64,000 nt of DNA from NCBI GenBank assembly GCA_050301235.1, contig JBNKZD010000070.1:8166-72165 (forward strand). The letters are read 5' to 3'. Positions within the stretch are counted from its first letter, which is position 1. Every line of letters starts with the position of its first letter. The translations under genes were made by a program, and so were the position numbers. The notes under the pieces are model-generated. The model worked only from the letters and a program-made list of their open reading frames with translations, did not search any database and had not been told where the DNA came from. Below are positions 38,019 through 47,766 of this stretch, in pieces. The stretch is from JAFGIN01 sp050301235. Its GTDB lineage: Bacteria > Fibrobacterota > Chitinivibrionia > Chitinivibrionales > Chitinispirillaceae.

Positions 38019-38891
38019 ATGAATAGTATAAACTATCAACCAGTCTGCAGTTCAACTCTCTGGCTTGAACATCTGGTGAATGGTCTCTCCGGGTTGAGTA
38101 TCAAAGCAAAACACACAGTATTTTGTGATTCAAGTCCATTTCAGAAAATAGAAATTTTTGACACGTATAATTATGGACTGGTTCTCTGTCTTGGTGGTTC
38201 AATCGTTATGACCGAAAAAGATAGTTTCATCTACCATGAAATGTTCATACACCCATCAATGATGATGCACCCTAACCCCCAGAATGTATGTATTATTGGT
38301 GGTGGTGATGGAGGCTGTCTACGGGAGATTCTCAAGCACCCGTCAGTGAAAAAGGTTACGATTGTTGAGATCGATAACATGGTGACCGAAACCGTTAAAA
38401 AATTTTATGCCGGGCTGGAATCCAGTTTTTCAGATCCAAGAGTTTCAATCGTATTTGATGATGGGTATCACTATCTGAATAAAAATGAAGAGAAGTACGA
38501 TGTCATTATAGTGGATTCTTATGATCCTGCCGGACCTGTTCAATCACTCGAAACTACTGATTTTTATAAAGTTGTTGCACAGCGAAGCAGTGAGAATGGA
38601 ATCGCTGTTTTTCAGACCGATTCACCGACAGTGAGAAAAGAATATCTGAGAATGGTGATAAGCGGCGTCTCGCAGCACTATTCAACAATCAAACCGTATG
38701 TCTGCCCGGTTGCATCATTTCCCGACAGTTTATGTAGTTTTCTGTTATGCACCAGTGCCGAGCAGTTATTTGAAAATTTTGATTCTGCACGATATTCTAC
38801 AATCGCGGATCAATGTGATTACTATAATGAAGATATGCATAAGGGGCTATTTTTGCTGCCACAGTATTTGAAAAATATGTTTAAAATCTGA
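38019..38891 (+). CDS. Aminopropyltransferase (second spermidine-synthase paralogue)
   Basis: 290 residues with the same fold as SpeE: CLGGSIVMTEKDSFIYHEM, IIGGGDGGCLREIL, DDGYHYL and IVDSYDPAGPVQSLE. It is divergent from the first copy in the acceptor-binding loops, so it may use another acceptor, for example spermidine or agmatine derivatives, or have different kinetics (inference). It closes the polyamine operon, 56 bases after the decarboxylase. Confidence 0.85.
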   Translation: MNSINYQPVCSSTLWLEHLVNGLSGLSIKAKHTVFCDSSPFQKIEIFDTYNYGLVLCLGGSIVMTEKDSFIYHEMFIHPSMMMHPNPQNVCIIGGGDGGCLREILKHPSVKKVTIVEIDNMVTETVKKFYAGLESSFSDPRVSIVFDDGYHYLNKNEEKYDVIIVDSYDPAGPVQSLETTDFYKVVAQRSSENGIAVFQTDSPTVRKEYLRMVISGVSQHYSTIKPYVCPVASFPDSLCSFLLCTSAEQLFENFDSARYSTIADQCDYYNEDMHKGLFLLPQYLKNMFKI

Positions 38892-38963
38892 AAAAATGTT
38901 GCATCAATTGAGAACCTTAAATATATTAAGTTTAGAAACCATAGATCCTGCCAGAGTTTCCCC

Positions 38964-39167
38964 ATGGAAATAGTCAAAATTTTATGGATTTTTGTATTTT
39001 TCCTTTTTTCATTTTGTCTGATTTTCATCTGGAGCAAAATGTACGTGATCATGAAACGAATTGAAGCTCTGACTGATCTGGTGAAAAAAAACCAGGCTAT
39101 TGATGATGAATTTCTCAAGATGCCTGATTACGAACAGAAACCGGAACCCACATTAAATAAGAAGTAG
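38964..39167 (+). CDS. Small single-pass membrane protein
   Basis: 67 residues: one membrane helix (about 5-26) followed by a short coiled helix and a polar Pro/Glu-rich tail. It starts about 70 bases after the polyamine operon. No family recognised. The frame is clean and codon use is ordinary, so it is probably real; it may accompany the next, similarly anchored, gene. Confidence 0.55.
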   Translation: MEIVKILWIFVFFLFSFCLIFIWSKMYVIMKRIEALTDLVKKNQAIDDEFLKMPDYEQKPEPTLNKK

Positions 39168-39403
39168 GTTCTATCACTCAGTAACCAGGAAAGGGGTATG
39201 GAAACGGCAAGAAATAACTAGTTCCGATCATCCTTGAAAACCACATCAAGGCTTGACACCAGGTGCATGAATTTTTTTACACCTTACTTAAACGACGCGA
39301 CTATCCTGCTATTGCAACCAGACATTACAAACACGAACAAGGTGTACGCGTCACAATCATTAACAAATGCACTGATTATTAAACAATATGGAGAAGTTTT
39401 TTT

Positions 39404-40222
39404 ATGATTTATGTTGCAATCCTTGCGACTCTGCTGGTCGTTATACTACAGATAATCACCTTATCTGTTCTCAAGTCAACCAATAAAAAAGTTGATGAAT
39501 TAGCTGCTCAAAAATCTAACTCTGGTAATAACGATCGTGACAGAAGAGATCGTGATTTCAGACAGCAGCAAAACAACAGACGCCCTGCACAAGACGCAAA
39601 ACAAAAAACTCAGAATCAACCTTCAGCGGCACCCCAGAGCGGGTCATCAGTAGAACAGGTTGAAAAATCTCTTCGGGATATTAATCTTAAACTGAAAAAC
39701 GCTGAGCGTGATCAGGAGAATGCCCGAAAAAATATCCAGACAAATTATCAACAGAGAGATCGGGATTCCAATTTCAAACGTCGCGACAACCGTGACGGTG
39801 GAAACAGAGGTGGTAGAGATCGTCAGGATCGTCGCGATCGCCGTGGTGGTAACAACTGGCAGGATCGAAATAACCGACACTCTGGCAATTCAGGAGATTT
39901 TAACAAATCATCCGAACATCCAGCCGTATCAGATAAGCCTTTTAATGCAGACGATAATCACAATGCTGTTGCAGCTGTAAAACCATCTTCAACAGCATCA
40001 ACTGAACCGATGGATTTTGCTGGTGAAGATTCTCTTCAGCATGGAAGAAAAGTTGCGGTAAAACGTCGTATGCTTAAAGAGGAGGATTCTGTCATCGAAA
40101 GCACCGGTTCTGAAAGTTCAGGAAATGAACCTTCACAGGAAGGCAGTTCCTCTGCTTCTGAAGGATCTTCCGGAAGCGATCAGAGTGGTTCTGATTCCGA
40201 TATTAAATTTGGCAGACGGTAA
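39404..40222 (+). CDS. Membrane-anchored, Arg/Asp/Gly-rich low-complexity protein
   Basis: 272 residues. A single N-terminal membrane helix (2-24) is followed by a strongly charged, disordered region with RD, RDRD, RGG-like and QQNN tracts (DRRDRD, NRGGRDRQDRRDRRGG near 130-150) and a Ser/Glu/Gly-rich acidic tail. RGG/RD composition is typical of RNA-binding or condensate-forming proteins such as the tails of RNase E or DEAD-box helicases; that activity is inferred only from composition. GGAGAAG lies before the ATG. A strong terminator follows 70 bases downstream. Confidence 0.7.
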   Translation: MIYVAILATLLVVILQIITLSVLKSTNKKVDELAAQKSNSGNNDRDRRDRDFRQQQNNRRPAQDAKQKTQNQPSAAPQSGSSVEQVEKSLRDINLKLKNAERDQENARKNIQTNYQQRDRDSNFKRRDNRDGGNRGGRDRQDRRDRRGGNNWQDRNNRHSGNSGDFNKSSEHPAVSDKPFNADDNHNAVAAVKPSSTASTEPMDFAGEDSLQHGRKVAVKRRMLKEEDSVIESTGSESSGNEPSQEGSSSASEGSSGSDQSGSDSDIKFGRR

Positions 40223-40293
40223 CTACTAATCCTGCTTTTTGCTTTTAGATCTCACGATCTGAGAGTGAATGTGCAGTAAGCAAATTTTTAAAG

Positions 40294-40323
40294 GGCTGGT
40301 GAGTTTTCACCAGCCTTTTTTTT
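40294..40323 (+). terminator. Rho-independent terminator
   Basis: A perfect nine-base stem, GGCTGGTGA (40294-40302) and TCACCAGCC (40307-40315), with a four-base loop and a run of eight T. It ends the transcript of the Arg/Asp-rich protein. Confidence 0.92.
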
Positions 40324-40511
40324 AAGAACTCTTAATATGTGGCTGGATAGATAATTTGAGTACCGTTTACTCCTGCAAATGATGTCAGGGAAAGGGATTC
40401 AGGTTACTTCTTTTCAGGGAATGAGTAAAATACTCCGCTTGCCCTATTTGGTGTATTGAGAATAACCGAATGCTGTTTTGAACCGGAATTTTTTGAAAAT
40501 CCGTCCATTCT

Positions 40512-41282
40512 TTAGCCTATAATATTAAAAAGAGCGTTTGGATCATTGCTGTTTAATGGAACAACGGATGGCACCAGTCTTGACGAATATGGAGAAACCG
40601 CAGTAGGATCGGTATACATTTTAATTTTAACATCAGCGGAACCTCCAGGACTCTGATATGCTTCGACATTAAAAGAGACCTCATAAAACTTTCCTATGGT
40701 CATGCCCGCTTTTTCCCATGCGTCAAAATGTTTTCGACAGGTAATTACCCCACAGGTCCGTTTGACTGTCCTGACACTCCAGTATTGAGTAAATGTTTTG
40801 TTTCCTTCGATGGATTCACCGGTTCTGGAGTTCGAATAAATCTCATATGTCCCGCTGGCGGAGATAACAGTACCCATTTTTGAAAAATTACCAGGAGGTC
40901 TCCATGTACCCCAACTTTCAATAATGTAGTATTCCACAAGGGGGTTTTGAAACCAGCCATAGACACTGAGATAGGAGTTTCCCTGTGGTTTGTAATCTGC
41001 GGAATATGAGATGCTCACATCTCTTGATCCCGGACGTAATCCTTTGCGAAACAGAATGTTGTTTACACTGCCCCATTCGCAGCTAAAATCACAACCAGGT
41101 CCAAGAGTCATTGTTCCGGTTCCGCCGTTCTTCCAGTACTCAACGTTGTATTCGCCTTGAGTACCAGTTTTGTTATCTCTGATAACATCACCTTCATTGA
41201 GTTTCTGACTTCCCCATTGTGCAAATACTTGTAAGGATAGTGCAACAATCAGCACAGCAGAAAATGATTTAAGCGCATTCAA
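40512..41282 (-). CDS. Secreted GH11 endo-1,4-beta-xylanase
   Basis: 256 residues with a signal peptide (VLIVALSLQVFAQ). Both GH11 signatures are present: PLVEYYIIESW with nucleophile Glu117, and FNVEAYQSPGGS with acid/base Glu207. The domain begins soon after the signal peptide and shows the usual NVEYW and WGSVNNILFRKG strands. A short C-terminal tail lacks a carbohydrate-binding module. It would cut xylan outside the cell and fits a plant-polymer-degrading lifestyle. It is transcribed alone, convergent with the Arg/Asp-rich gene. Confidence 0.92.
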   Translation of the reverse strand: MNALKSFSAVLIVALSLQVFAQWGSQKLNEGDVIRDNKTGTQGEYNVEYWKNGGTGTMTLGPGCDFSCEWGSVNNILFRKGLRPGSRDVSISYSADYKPQGNSYLSVYGWFQNPLVEYYIIESWGTWRPPGNFSKMGTVISASGTYEIYSNSRTGESIEGNKTFTQYWSVRTVKRTCGVITCRKHFDAWEKAGMTIGKFYEVSFNVEAYQSPGGSADVKIKMYTDPTAVSPYSSRLVPSVVPLNSNDPNALFNIIG

Positions 41283-41422
41283 TTGATGATGTCCTAACGG
41301 TCAGGATCTCTTCGACTCAGTAAAATTTTGCATCTATTACAGTTATAGGTTATTTTTCAAAAACAGAGGAGAATTTTTACATATATGCACTATCCATACA
41401 GTCGAGAAGCTCAGGGCTCATA

Positions 41423-42823
41423 ATGCAATTATCTCTCAAAACAATAGAGGATCTCGCTCCGGATCAGTCATCACTCAGTGCCGCAAAGGCACTGCTGAAA
41501 CCTTCAAAATGGCCGATGCTTGGTCAGGCGCCCTCGATAAATACTATCTGGGGGCAGTGTCAGGGATCAGGAGCCAACCCTTACAGTACAATGGCTGATA
41601 CTGTAAATCATGGATATAAATGCACCTGTCCTTCAAGGAAGTTTCCCTGTAAACACATTCTTGCACTGTTCTGGCAATTTACAGAAAATCCCAAAATTTT
41701 CAGCGTAGGCGATCCTCCGGAATGGGTTAATGACTGGCTTGGGCGGCGGAGAAAATCTGGTACCGGCAAATCTGACCAGACACCAGTTACAGCAGTAAAG
41801 AATATCCATTCTGTTGGTAATGAGATCGAAGAACTTTCTCCTGAAGAATCTGCAAAAAAAGAAGCCGCTAGAGAGAAAAGATCCGCTCAGGTTAAAGAAA
41901 ATACAGATGCAAGTATCAGGGACGGCTTAAACGAATTTCAGCAATGGGTCAATGATCAACTGCGAACAGGAATTGGGATATTTATCAAAGAGATAACTGA
42001 CAGGTGCAGGAGAATAGCAGCACGGTTAGTTGATGCGAAAGCGGCTAATTTTGCATCCAGGCTCGATGAGTTGCCTGCCAAAATACTTTCAATCGAAAAA
42101 GAATTTCAGACTGGCGCTATCATAAAAGAGCTCGGGCAACTGGTGCTCTTAAGTGAAGCATGGCTGACAGATTCTAATGACCCTGATGCCCGAAGAGCGG
42201 TCGGTACAACCGAAACCAAGGACCTGGTACTTAATAATCCCGATGCTCTACGCAAAACCGGCCTCTGGCAGAAAATCGGAGAAAAAATTTTTACCCGCCG
42301 TGATGGCTTGATCAGTCATGCCAGCTGGCTTTTACATCTGAATGATACAGAAGCTCCCTGTTTCGCACTGCTTCAGGATTATTACCCAGCCGGCACAGGA
42401 AAAAAAGAAACCGGTTTCAGTAGTGGCCAATATATTCAAGGTGAAATTCAGTTTTACACTGGTCGAGTTCCTTTACGTGCTTTTATGGTTCAATATGAAA
42501 TCAGTACTTCACAAACACAAGTCCTATGGCCAGATCGGCATACAGATATTCGAATGCTTTTTGCTGAGCAACTGCGCCTATTACCGTGGATAGAATATTG
42601 TCCCGGCCTGCTCAATTCCGGAAGAATTTTGATTGATAATAAAAAGTATTTCTGGAAACAGAGCTCTGACCCTGGCTTTTGTATACCATTAATTAATACC
42701 AGCATCAACCCTTTGCTTCTAGCCTGTGATATCGATTCAGCATTTGTACTGTTTGATGGTGAGCGGGCTGAAATGTTAGGTGCACAAACCGGTAAATGGG
42801 GAACCTTGCAATGTCAGAGCTGA
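41423..42823 (+). CDS. SWIM zinc-finger protein, first gene of the MoxR-VWA operon
   Basis: 466 residues. A SWIM zinc-binding motif CxCx6CxH is formed by Cys67, Cys69, Cys76 and His78 (YKCTCPSRKFPCKH). A charged helical linker (about 130-165) leads to a larger region that is not recognised. SWIM domains bind nucleic acid or protein partners. The gene opens a tight five-gene operon; its end overlaps the next gene by 13 bases. Its likely role is target recognition for the MoxR-VWA machinery (inference). Confidence 0.82.
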   Translation: MQLSLKTIEDLAPDQSSLSAAKALLKPSKWPMLGQAPSINTIWGQCQGSGANPYSTMADTVNHGYKCTCPSRKFPCKHILALFWQFTENPKIFSVGDPPEWVNDWLGRRRKSGTGKSDQTPVTAVKNIHSVGNEIEELSPEESAKKEAAREKRSAQVKENTDASIRDGLNEFQQWVNDQLRTGIGIFIKEITDRCRRIAARLVDAKAANFASRLDELPAKILSIEKEFQTGAIIKELGQLVLLSEAWLTDSNDPDARRAVGTTETKDLVLNNPDALRKTGLWQKIGEKIFTRRDGLISHASWLLHLNDTEAPCFALLQDYYPAGTGKKETGFSSGQYIQGEIQFYTGRVPLRAFMVQYEISTSQTQVLWPDRHTDIRMLFAEQLRLLPWIEYCPGLLNSGRILIDNKKYFWKQSSDPGFCIPLINTSINPLLLACDIDSAFVLFDGERAEMLGAQTGKWGTLQCQS

Positions 42824-44310
42824 TCGAACGGCAAACCAGTTTTATTGAGCTGTTGCAACGCCGCTGGATGGTTGGATGTAATAATTCCATTTCACTGGAT
42901 CAGGCTCCTGATGTCTGGCGACAGCTTTTAGAAAGTCAACCTCTCGAAAGAAGAGAGCTGTGTGCACTTGCCCTATGCAGTCAATTTCAGGCTTTGATGT
43001 ATGTACCTGAACTAAAATCCACCTTAAAACAAAAACCGGATCTGCCGGAATTACCATTCCCTACACTACCTGACACTTTACGACCATTATTCCGCAGGAT
43101 ACTTCAGGGCATTAAAAAATTGTCGGGTATCAACGATACACATATTTTAAGTTTACTATCATATTATAAATACACAGCTCACCCTGCCGACTGGCTACCA
43201 TCAAATAATGATGGGCTCCCGGCAATATATTATCCGTGGTATCTATGGGCGTCTGATGAATTGAAAAAAGAAAAGGTCCCATCTCAAGACCAGCTGAATG
43301 CTGACACCTGGGATACATTTTACCCTGCTGAACGTCTTGTATTATTACGGGATCTGCGGTTAAAAGACAGGGCTTCAGCTGGAAAGCTGATTGAACAATG
43401 TGCCCTGCGTGAAACAGCTGAAATTCGTTTCAAAATTATTGAAACATTGTCGGTAAATCTTCACAATGATGATTGCGAATTACTGCTGCGTTTGATTAAT
43501 GACCGGTCACAAAAAATTGTCCGCCTTGCCGTAAATTTTCTGGCCCGGCTTGGCCATTACAATAAAACTGTTGACACTAAAGAGCTGGAATCTAAGGCAC
43601 AGGAATTAGCTGATGGATTTGAGCTCAAAAAAACCGGTATCCTTAAAAAGAAGCTCAATATCATTCCTAAACCATTAAAAAGTAATAAGCAGCAGGCTGT
43701 CCGATCGGAATTACTGGAAAAAGTGCCCTTCGTTGAGTTTGCAAAAGCGCTGAGTGTCGATGGTGAGGATCTTGCAGCATTCTGGCGCTTTTCCGAAAAC
43801 CGTGATCAGGACAACCGTATCTTTTTACTCAATGCGATGAATACCGCATCAGATAATCACATTTCCATATTGCTGAAAAACATACTGGAAGGACTTGACA
43901 TCAGTGATTCAATGGTGCAACTCATGCAGATTCTATTACCACGTTTGACTGAGAGTGAACGAGCAATACTCCTCAACGACCTTCTCGACAGTAACTCTGC
44001 ATTAATTACTTTTACCGATTTCTTTCTCTTTCTTAATGCACCACTCCCGACAATGACCTGGGATATACTTACAAAATCCAAAGCATGGAAAAAGGTTAAG
44101 GAACAACTGTCACAGAATCCTGAAAAGGGTGCCAGCTTCGACAATCCTTTTATAGCACATGAACTTGCTGCATTGGGGTTGATCATTCCTGGTGTTCTCG
44201 CAGAAAGAGTTATTGCAGCTCTTGTAGATTGGGGATTTTCACTCTCCGATCCGGCTCTGGATACTCTCAAACTCAACAGCCAACTATCTCATCTTTCCAA
44301 TAGAGGATAA
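42811..44310 (+). CDS. DUF5691-type HEAT-like protein
   Basis: About 499 residues from the ATG at 42811, chosen because GGGGAA lies eight bases before it; a longer start at 42796 exists. ELIERQTSFIELLQRRWMVG at the N-terminus and the operon context match DUF5691. The middle part (about 170-250) looks like HEAT-type helical repeats (ALRETAEIRFKIIETLS, DRSQKIVRLAVNFLARLG), suggesting a scaffold. It is followed after four bases by the MoxR gene. Confidence 0.75.
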   Translation: MSELIERQTSFIELLQRRWMVGCNNSISLDQAPDVWRQLLESQPLERRELCALALCSQFQALMYVPELKSTLKQKPDLPELPFPTLPDTLRPLFRRILQGIKKLSGINDTHILSLLSYYKYTAHPADWLPSNNDGLPAIYYPWYLWASDELKKEKVPSQDQLNADTWDTFYPAERLVLLRDLRLKDRASAGKLIEQCALRETAEIRFKIIETLSVNLHNDDCELLLRLINDRSQKIVRLAVNFLARLGHYNKTVDTKELESKAQELADGFELKKTGILKKKLNIIPKPLKSNKQQAVRSELLEKVPFVEFAKALSVDGEDLAAFWRFSENRDQDNRIFLLNAMNTASDNHISILLKNILEGLDISDSMVQLMQILLPRLTESERAILLNDLLDSNSALITFTDFFLFLNAPLPTMTWDILTKSKAWKKVKEQLSQNPEKGASFDNPFIAHELAALGLIIPGVLAERVIAALVDWGFSLSDPALDTLKLNSQLSHLSNRG

Positions 44311-44314
44311 CAAC

Positions 44315-45394
44315 ATGAGCGAAATTCTTCGTCAACCCGCAGAAGTTACCTATCAAAATGAACTTGAAACATTAAAGGCAAATGATTCAGGTAACAAACC
44401 TGTAAACTGGCACCTGTCCCCAAAAGCAGTTCTTACCTACGTACTGGGTGGAAAAGCTGCTGATGGTACCGAAATCAGCCCGAAATATTTTGGTAATCGT
44501 CGTCTAATCGAAACTGCAATCGCGACTCTTGCAACCGATCGGGCATTGCTGTTATTAGGTGTACCCGGAACAGCCAAATCCTGGGTTTCCGAACATCTGA
44601 CCGCAGCGATATGCGGCAACAGCACACAGGTTATTCAATGTACAGCCGGTACCGACGAAAATCAGATCCGCTACGGATGGAACTACGCTATGCTTCTGGC
44701 GAATGGACCTCGTAAAGAAGCACTTGTACCGACACCGCTATATCGCGCAATGGAGTCCGGAACTCTTTGCAGACTTGAAGAATTGACACGAATGGGCTCT
44801 GATGTTCAGGATACTCTGATTACAGTGTTATCAGAAAAAATGCTGCCTATTCCCGAATTAAACACCGCAGTTTATGCTCAGCGTGGATTTAATGTTATTG
44901 CTACAGCCAACAGCCGAGACAAAGGTGTCAATGAATTATCAGCTGCCTTGAAACGAAGATTTAACGTTGTAGTGCTGCCTTTACCTGATGATATGAACGA
45001 AGAAATCTCAATCATTTCGCGCCGTGTACAGGAATCGGGAGCGAGTCTTGACTTACCGATACCAAAAAATGCACGTGAAGAGATCGAGAAGGTTGTTACT
45101 ATTTTCCGCGAACTTCGCAGTGGCGGTACACTTGATGGTAAAGTAGTGTTAAAAACACCATCTGGCTCATTGTCAACCGCTGAAGCTATTGCCGTGATGG
45201 TGGGTGGTTTAAGTCAGGCCAACTGGTTTGGTAATGGAAAGTTTTCGGCTGAAGATCTCGGAAATAACCTTGTCGGTGCAATCGTAAAAGATCCGGTGCA
45301 AGACAAAGCAGTGCTTGAGGAATATCTCGAAACTGTTTTGAAAAAACGAAATGATTTTTCTTCCTATTACAAAGTCATGAATGATGTTTTATAG
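44315..45394 (+). CDS. MoxR-family AAA+ ATPase
   Basis: 359 residues. Walker A is GVPGTAKS (82-89), Walker B region LCRLEELTRM, sensor 1 TANSRDKGVNELSAALKRRF. MoxR ATPases remodel proteins or insert metals together with VWA-domain partners, as in magnesium/cobalt chelatases and the CoxD/NorQ systems. AGAGGA lies seven bases before the ATG. Its VWA partner is the fifth gene of the operon. Confidence 0.9.
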   Translation: MSEILRQPAEVTYQNELETLKANDSGNKPVNWHLSPKAVLTYVLGGKAADGTEISPKYFGNRRLIETAIATLATDRALLLLGVPGTAKSWVSEHLTAAICGNSTQVIQCTAGTDENQIRYGWNYAMLLANGPRKEALVPTPLYRAMESGTLCRLEELTRMGSDVQDTLITVLSEKMLPIPELNTAVYAQRGFNVIATANSRDKGVNELSAALKRRFNVVVLPLPDDMNEEISIISRRVQESGASLDLPIPKNAREEIEKVVTIFRELRSGGTLDGKVVLKTPSGSLSTAEAIAVMVGGLSQANWFGNGKFSAEDLGNNLVGAIVKDPVQDKAVLEEYLETVLKKRNDFSSYYKVMNDVL

Positions 45395-45408
45395 AATCGG
45401 CATGTATA

Positions 45409-47766
45409 ATGAGTGAAATTCATTATTTTGGAATTCGTCATCACGGGCCGGGTTCTTCAAAACGATTGCTTGCAGCATTGGATCAACTGCAACCGGAAAT
45501 TGTATTGATCGAAGGACCATCCGATTGCAGTACACTGCTGATTTTACTGGCACATCAAGAGATGAAGCCTCCTGTGGCACTGCTTGCCTATGCAGCTGAA
45601 CAGGTTTCATGCAGCTTTTATTATCCTTTTGCCGAATTTTCACCGGAATATCAGGCATGTTTATGGGCTGTAAAATCACAAGCTCAAGTTGCGTTTATTG
45701 ACTTACCAGCATCAATTCAACTGGCGCAAATGATCCTTGAACAGAAATCTGAAGAGGACTCTCAAGATGCATCGGTAAAACCGGATAACAATGAAAATAA
45801 TGACACAGAAATCAATACGATTACAAAAGATTCTCCGACCGAAGCTGAACTTAGTGAAAAATCCGTAAATAACAATGTATCTATCTCAATTGATCCGATC
45901 GGAACACTTGCTAAACTTGCCGGTTATGAGGATGGTGAAGCCTGGTGGAATGATCTTATTGAACAAAACTGCACTGATGACCAGCAGATCTTCGCAACTG
46001 TCGAATCTGCCATGACCGAGCTTAGAAAATCCGCAGGTGATAGTGACACAATAATAGAACGGGATCTCGTACGTGAATCCTGGATGCGTCTTGAAATCAA
46101 TAAATATAACCATGATGATCAAAAAAAGATAGCTGTTGTATGCGGTGCATGGCATGTTCCTGCATTAAAAGAAAAACACACAGCTCGCCACGATCGCGAA
46201 TGTATCAAACAATTACCCGATAAACTGCCTGCCAGTAAAATAAAGACAACATGGGTTCCATGGACATCACCCCGTCTGGCTTTCGATTCGGGATATGGAG
46301 CAGGTGTGTCGGCACCAATGTGGTATCTTCATCTCTGGCGTCAACGTACCAACCCACATGCTCTTGAACACTGGTTTGGAGTTGTCACAAAGGCATTGCG
46401 GGAACACGGCCAGCTGGTATCTACTGCATCTGTCATTGAAGCAGTACGTCTGAGCTTCAGTCTGGCTGCAGTACGCAACCGTCCCTCCCCTGGTTTTGAA
46501 GAGATCCGTGAAGCAATCATCGCTTGCATGTGTTTTGGAGAAACTCTTGTATGGCAGCAGATCGAACAGGAGATCCTTTCAGGAAACGATGTTGGCGCAA
46601 TTCCTGCTGATGCCCCACTTATTCCATTACTTGAGGATTTACAGCGCCAGCAGAAAAAGTACAAACTGCGCCCAGAAGCGCTGCAGAGTGAATTGTCGTT
46701 GGATTTACGCAGTGAATCAGGTCTTGGAAAATCGATCCTGTTACACCGTCTTGATATTCTGGGCATACCCTGGGGAGTCGTTCAGGATGCAGGCAAAAGC
46801 CGGGGAACATTTCGTGAACGATGGTTACTATGTTGGAAACCTGAATTTTCGGTTAATCTTATTGAAAATCTTATATACGGCAGCACCATCGAACAGGCTG
46901 CTAACAATAAATGTAAAGAAATTATTGTCTCTGAGAATCAATTACACAAACTGGCAGAAACGGTACAGCAATGTCTTGAAGCTCAACTCAATGATGCTGC
47001 AGAGCTTGGTTTAAAGCATCTTGATGACCAGGCTGCCCGGTCTGGTAACTGTCTTGAAATGCTTGAAAGTATTCCTCCACTGGTTAATATCAACCGTTAT
47101 GGTACTGCAAGAGAAATTTCATTCGTTCATGTTAAAGAACTGATTTACCGGTTAACAACACAGACTGCACTGGCATTACCTTACGCCTGCCGTAATTTAA
47201 ATGATGATGAATCATCACATTACCGGCAGTGCCTTCAGGCAGCTCACCAGTCTGTCCAGCTTGCAGAACTTGAAGCTGATCTCATGAACACATGGTGGAC
47301 CGCATTGCAAACTATCGTTGAATCTTCCCAAGCCAGTTTATTACTAACAGGACTTTGTGCCAGATTACTTTACCAGGATGATAAAATAAAAATTAATGAT
47401 TTACAGAATATTTTACAAAAGATGCTCTCACCAGCTGTACCTGCAGCAGATAGTGCCCGTTTTTTTGATGGGTTTTTCAGTGATGCCATTCAACGTCTTT
47501 TTTATGACCAGCTTCTGATAAATGCTGTTGGACAGTGGCTTCTGCAACTTGAAGAAACTGATTTTATACACTATCTGCCACTTTTCAGGCGTGTATTTTC
47601 CGGTCTCGATTCGATGGAACGCAAACGATTACTTGACACAATTCTACTTGGACGCAGAAAGGCCTCTGTCGGACAGAAAATTAATACCGCAATGCTGCCG
47701 CTCTGGCCCGTGCATCTTAATAGTATTAGTAAATTACTGCGAAGGGAAAAAGAGTGGATGAAATAA
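45409..47766 (+). CDS. DUF5682 protein with TraB/Tiki-like metal motifs
   Basis: 785 residues. The N-terminal ~260 residues start HYFGIRHHGPGSSKRLL and contain LIEGPSD and CGAWHVPAL. I note a GX2H motif at 8-11 (GIRH), a conserved-looking Glu35 and a second GX2H at 246-249 (GAWH); this is the layout of the TraB/Tiki/GumN superfamily, whose members include metal-dependent proteases. The region between carries an Asn/Glu-rich insertion (about 117-150). The C-terminal ~500 residues are helical and unrecognised. The match to that superfamily is my inference; DUF5682 itself is supported by operon context. Its stop overlaps the VWA start. Confidence 0.75.
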   Translation: MSEIHYFGIRHHGPGSSKRLLAALDQLQPEIVLIEGPSDCSTLLILLAHQEMKPPVALLAYAAEQVSCSFYYPFAEFSPEYQACLWAVKSQAQVAFIDLPASIQLAQMILEQKSEEDSQDASVKPDNNENNDTEINTITKDSPTEAELSEKSVNNNVSISIDPIGTLAKLAGYEDGEAWWNDLIEQNCTDDQQIFATVESAMTELRKSAGDSDTIIERDLVRESWMRLEINKYNHDDQKKIAVVCGAWHVPALKEKHTARHDRECIKQLPDKLPASKIKTTWVPWTSPRLAFDSGYGAGVSAPMWYLHLWRQRTNPHALEHWFGVVTKALREHGQLVSTASVIEAVRLSFSLAAVRNRPSPGFEEIREAIIACMCFGETLVWQQIEQEILSGNDVGAIPADAPLIPLLEDLQRQQKKYKLRPEALQSELSLDLRSESGLGKSILLHRLDILGIPWGVVQDAGKSRGTFRERWLLCWKPEFSVNLIENLIYGSTIEQAANNKCKEIIVSENQLHKLAETVQQCLEAQLNDAAELGLKHLDDQAARSGNCLEMLESIPPLVNINRYGTAREISFVHVKELIYRLTTQTALALPYACRNLNDDESSHYRQCLQAAHQSVQLAELEADLMNTWWTALQTIVESSQASLLLTGLCARLLYQDDKIKINDLQNILQKMLSPAVPAADSARFFDGFFSDAIQRLFYDQLLINAVGQWLLQLEETDFIHYLPLFRRVFSGLDSMERKRLLDTILLGRRKASVGQKINTAMLPLWPVHLNSISKLLRREKEWMK

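Noticed and set aside
39267..39407. 46-codon frame ending in an ATGA overlap with the Arg/Asp-rich protein gene
   Set aside because: The overlap with the next start is suggestive of coupling, but there is no good ribosome site, the composition shows no recognisable motif and the length is within chance.
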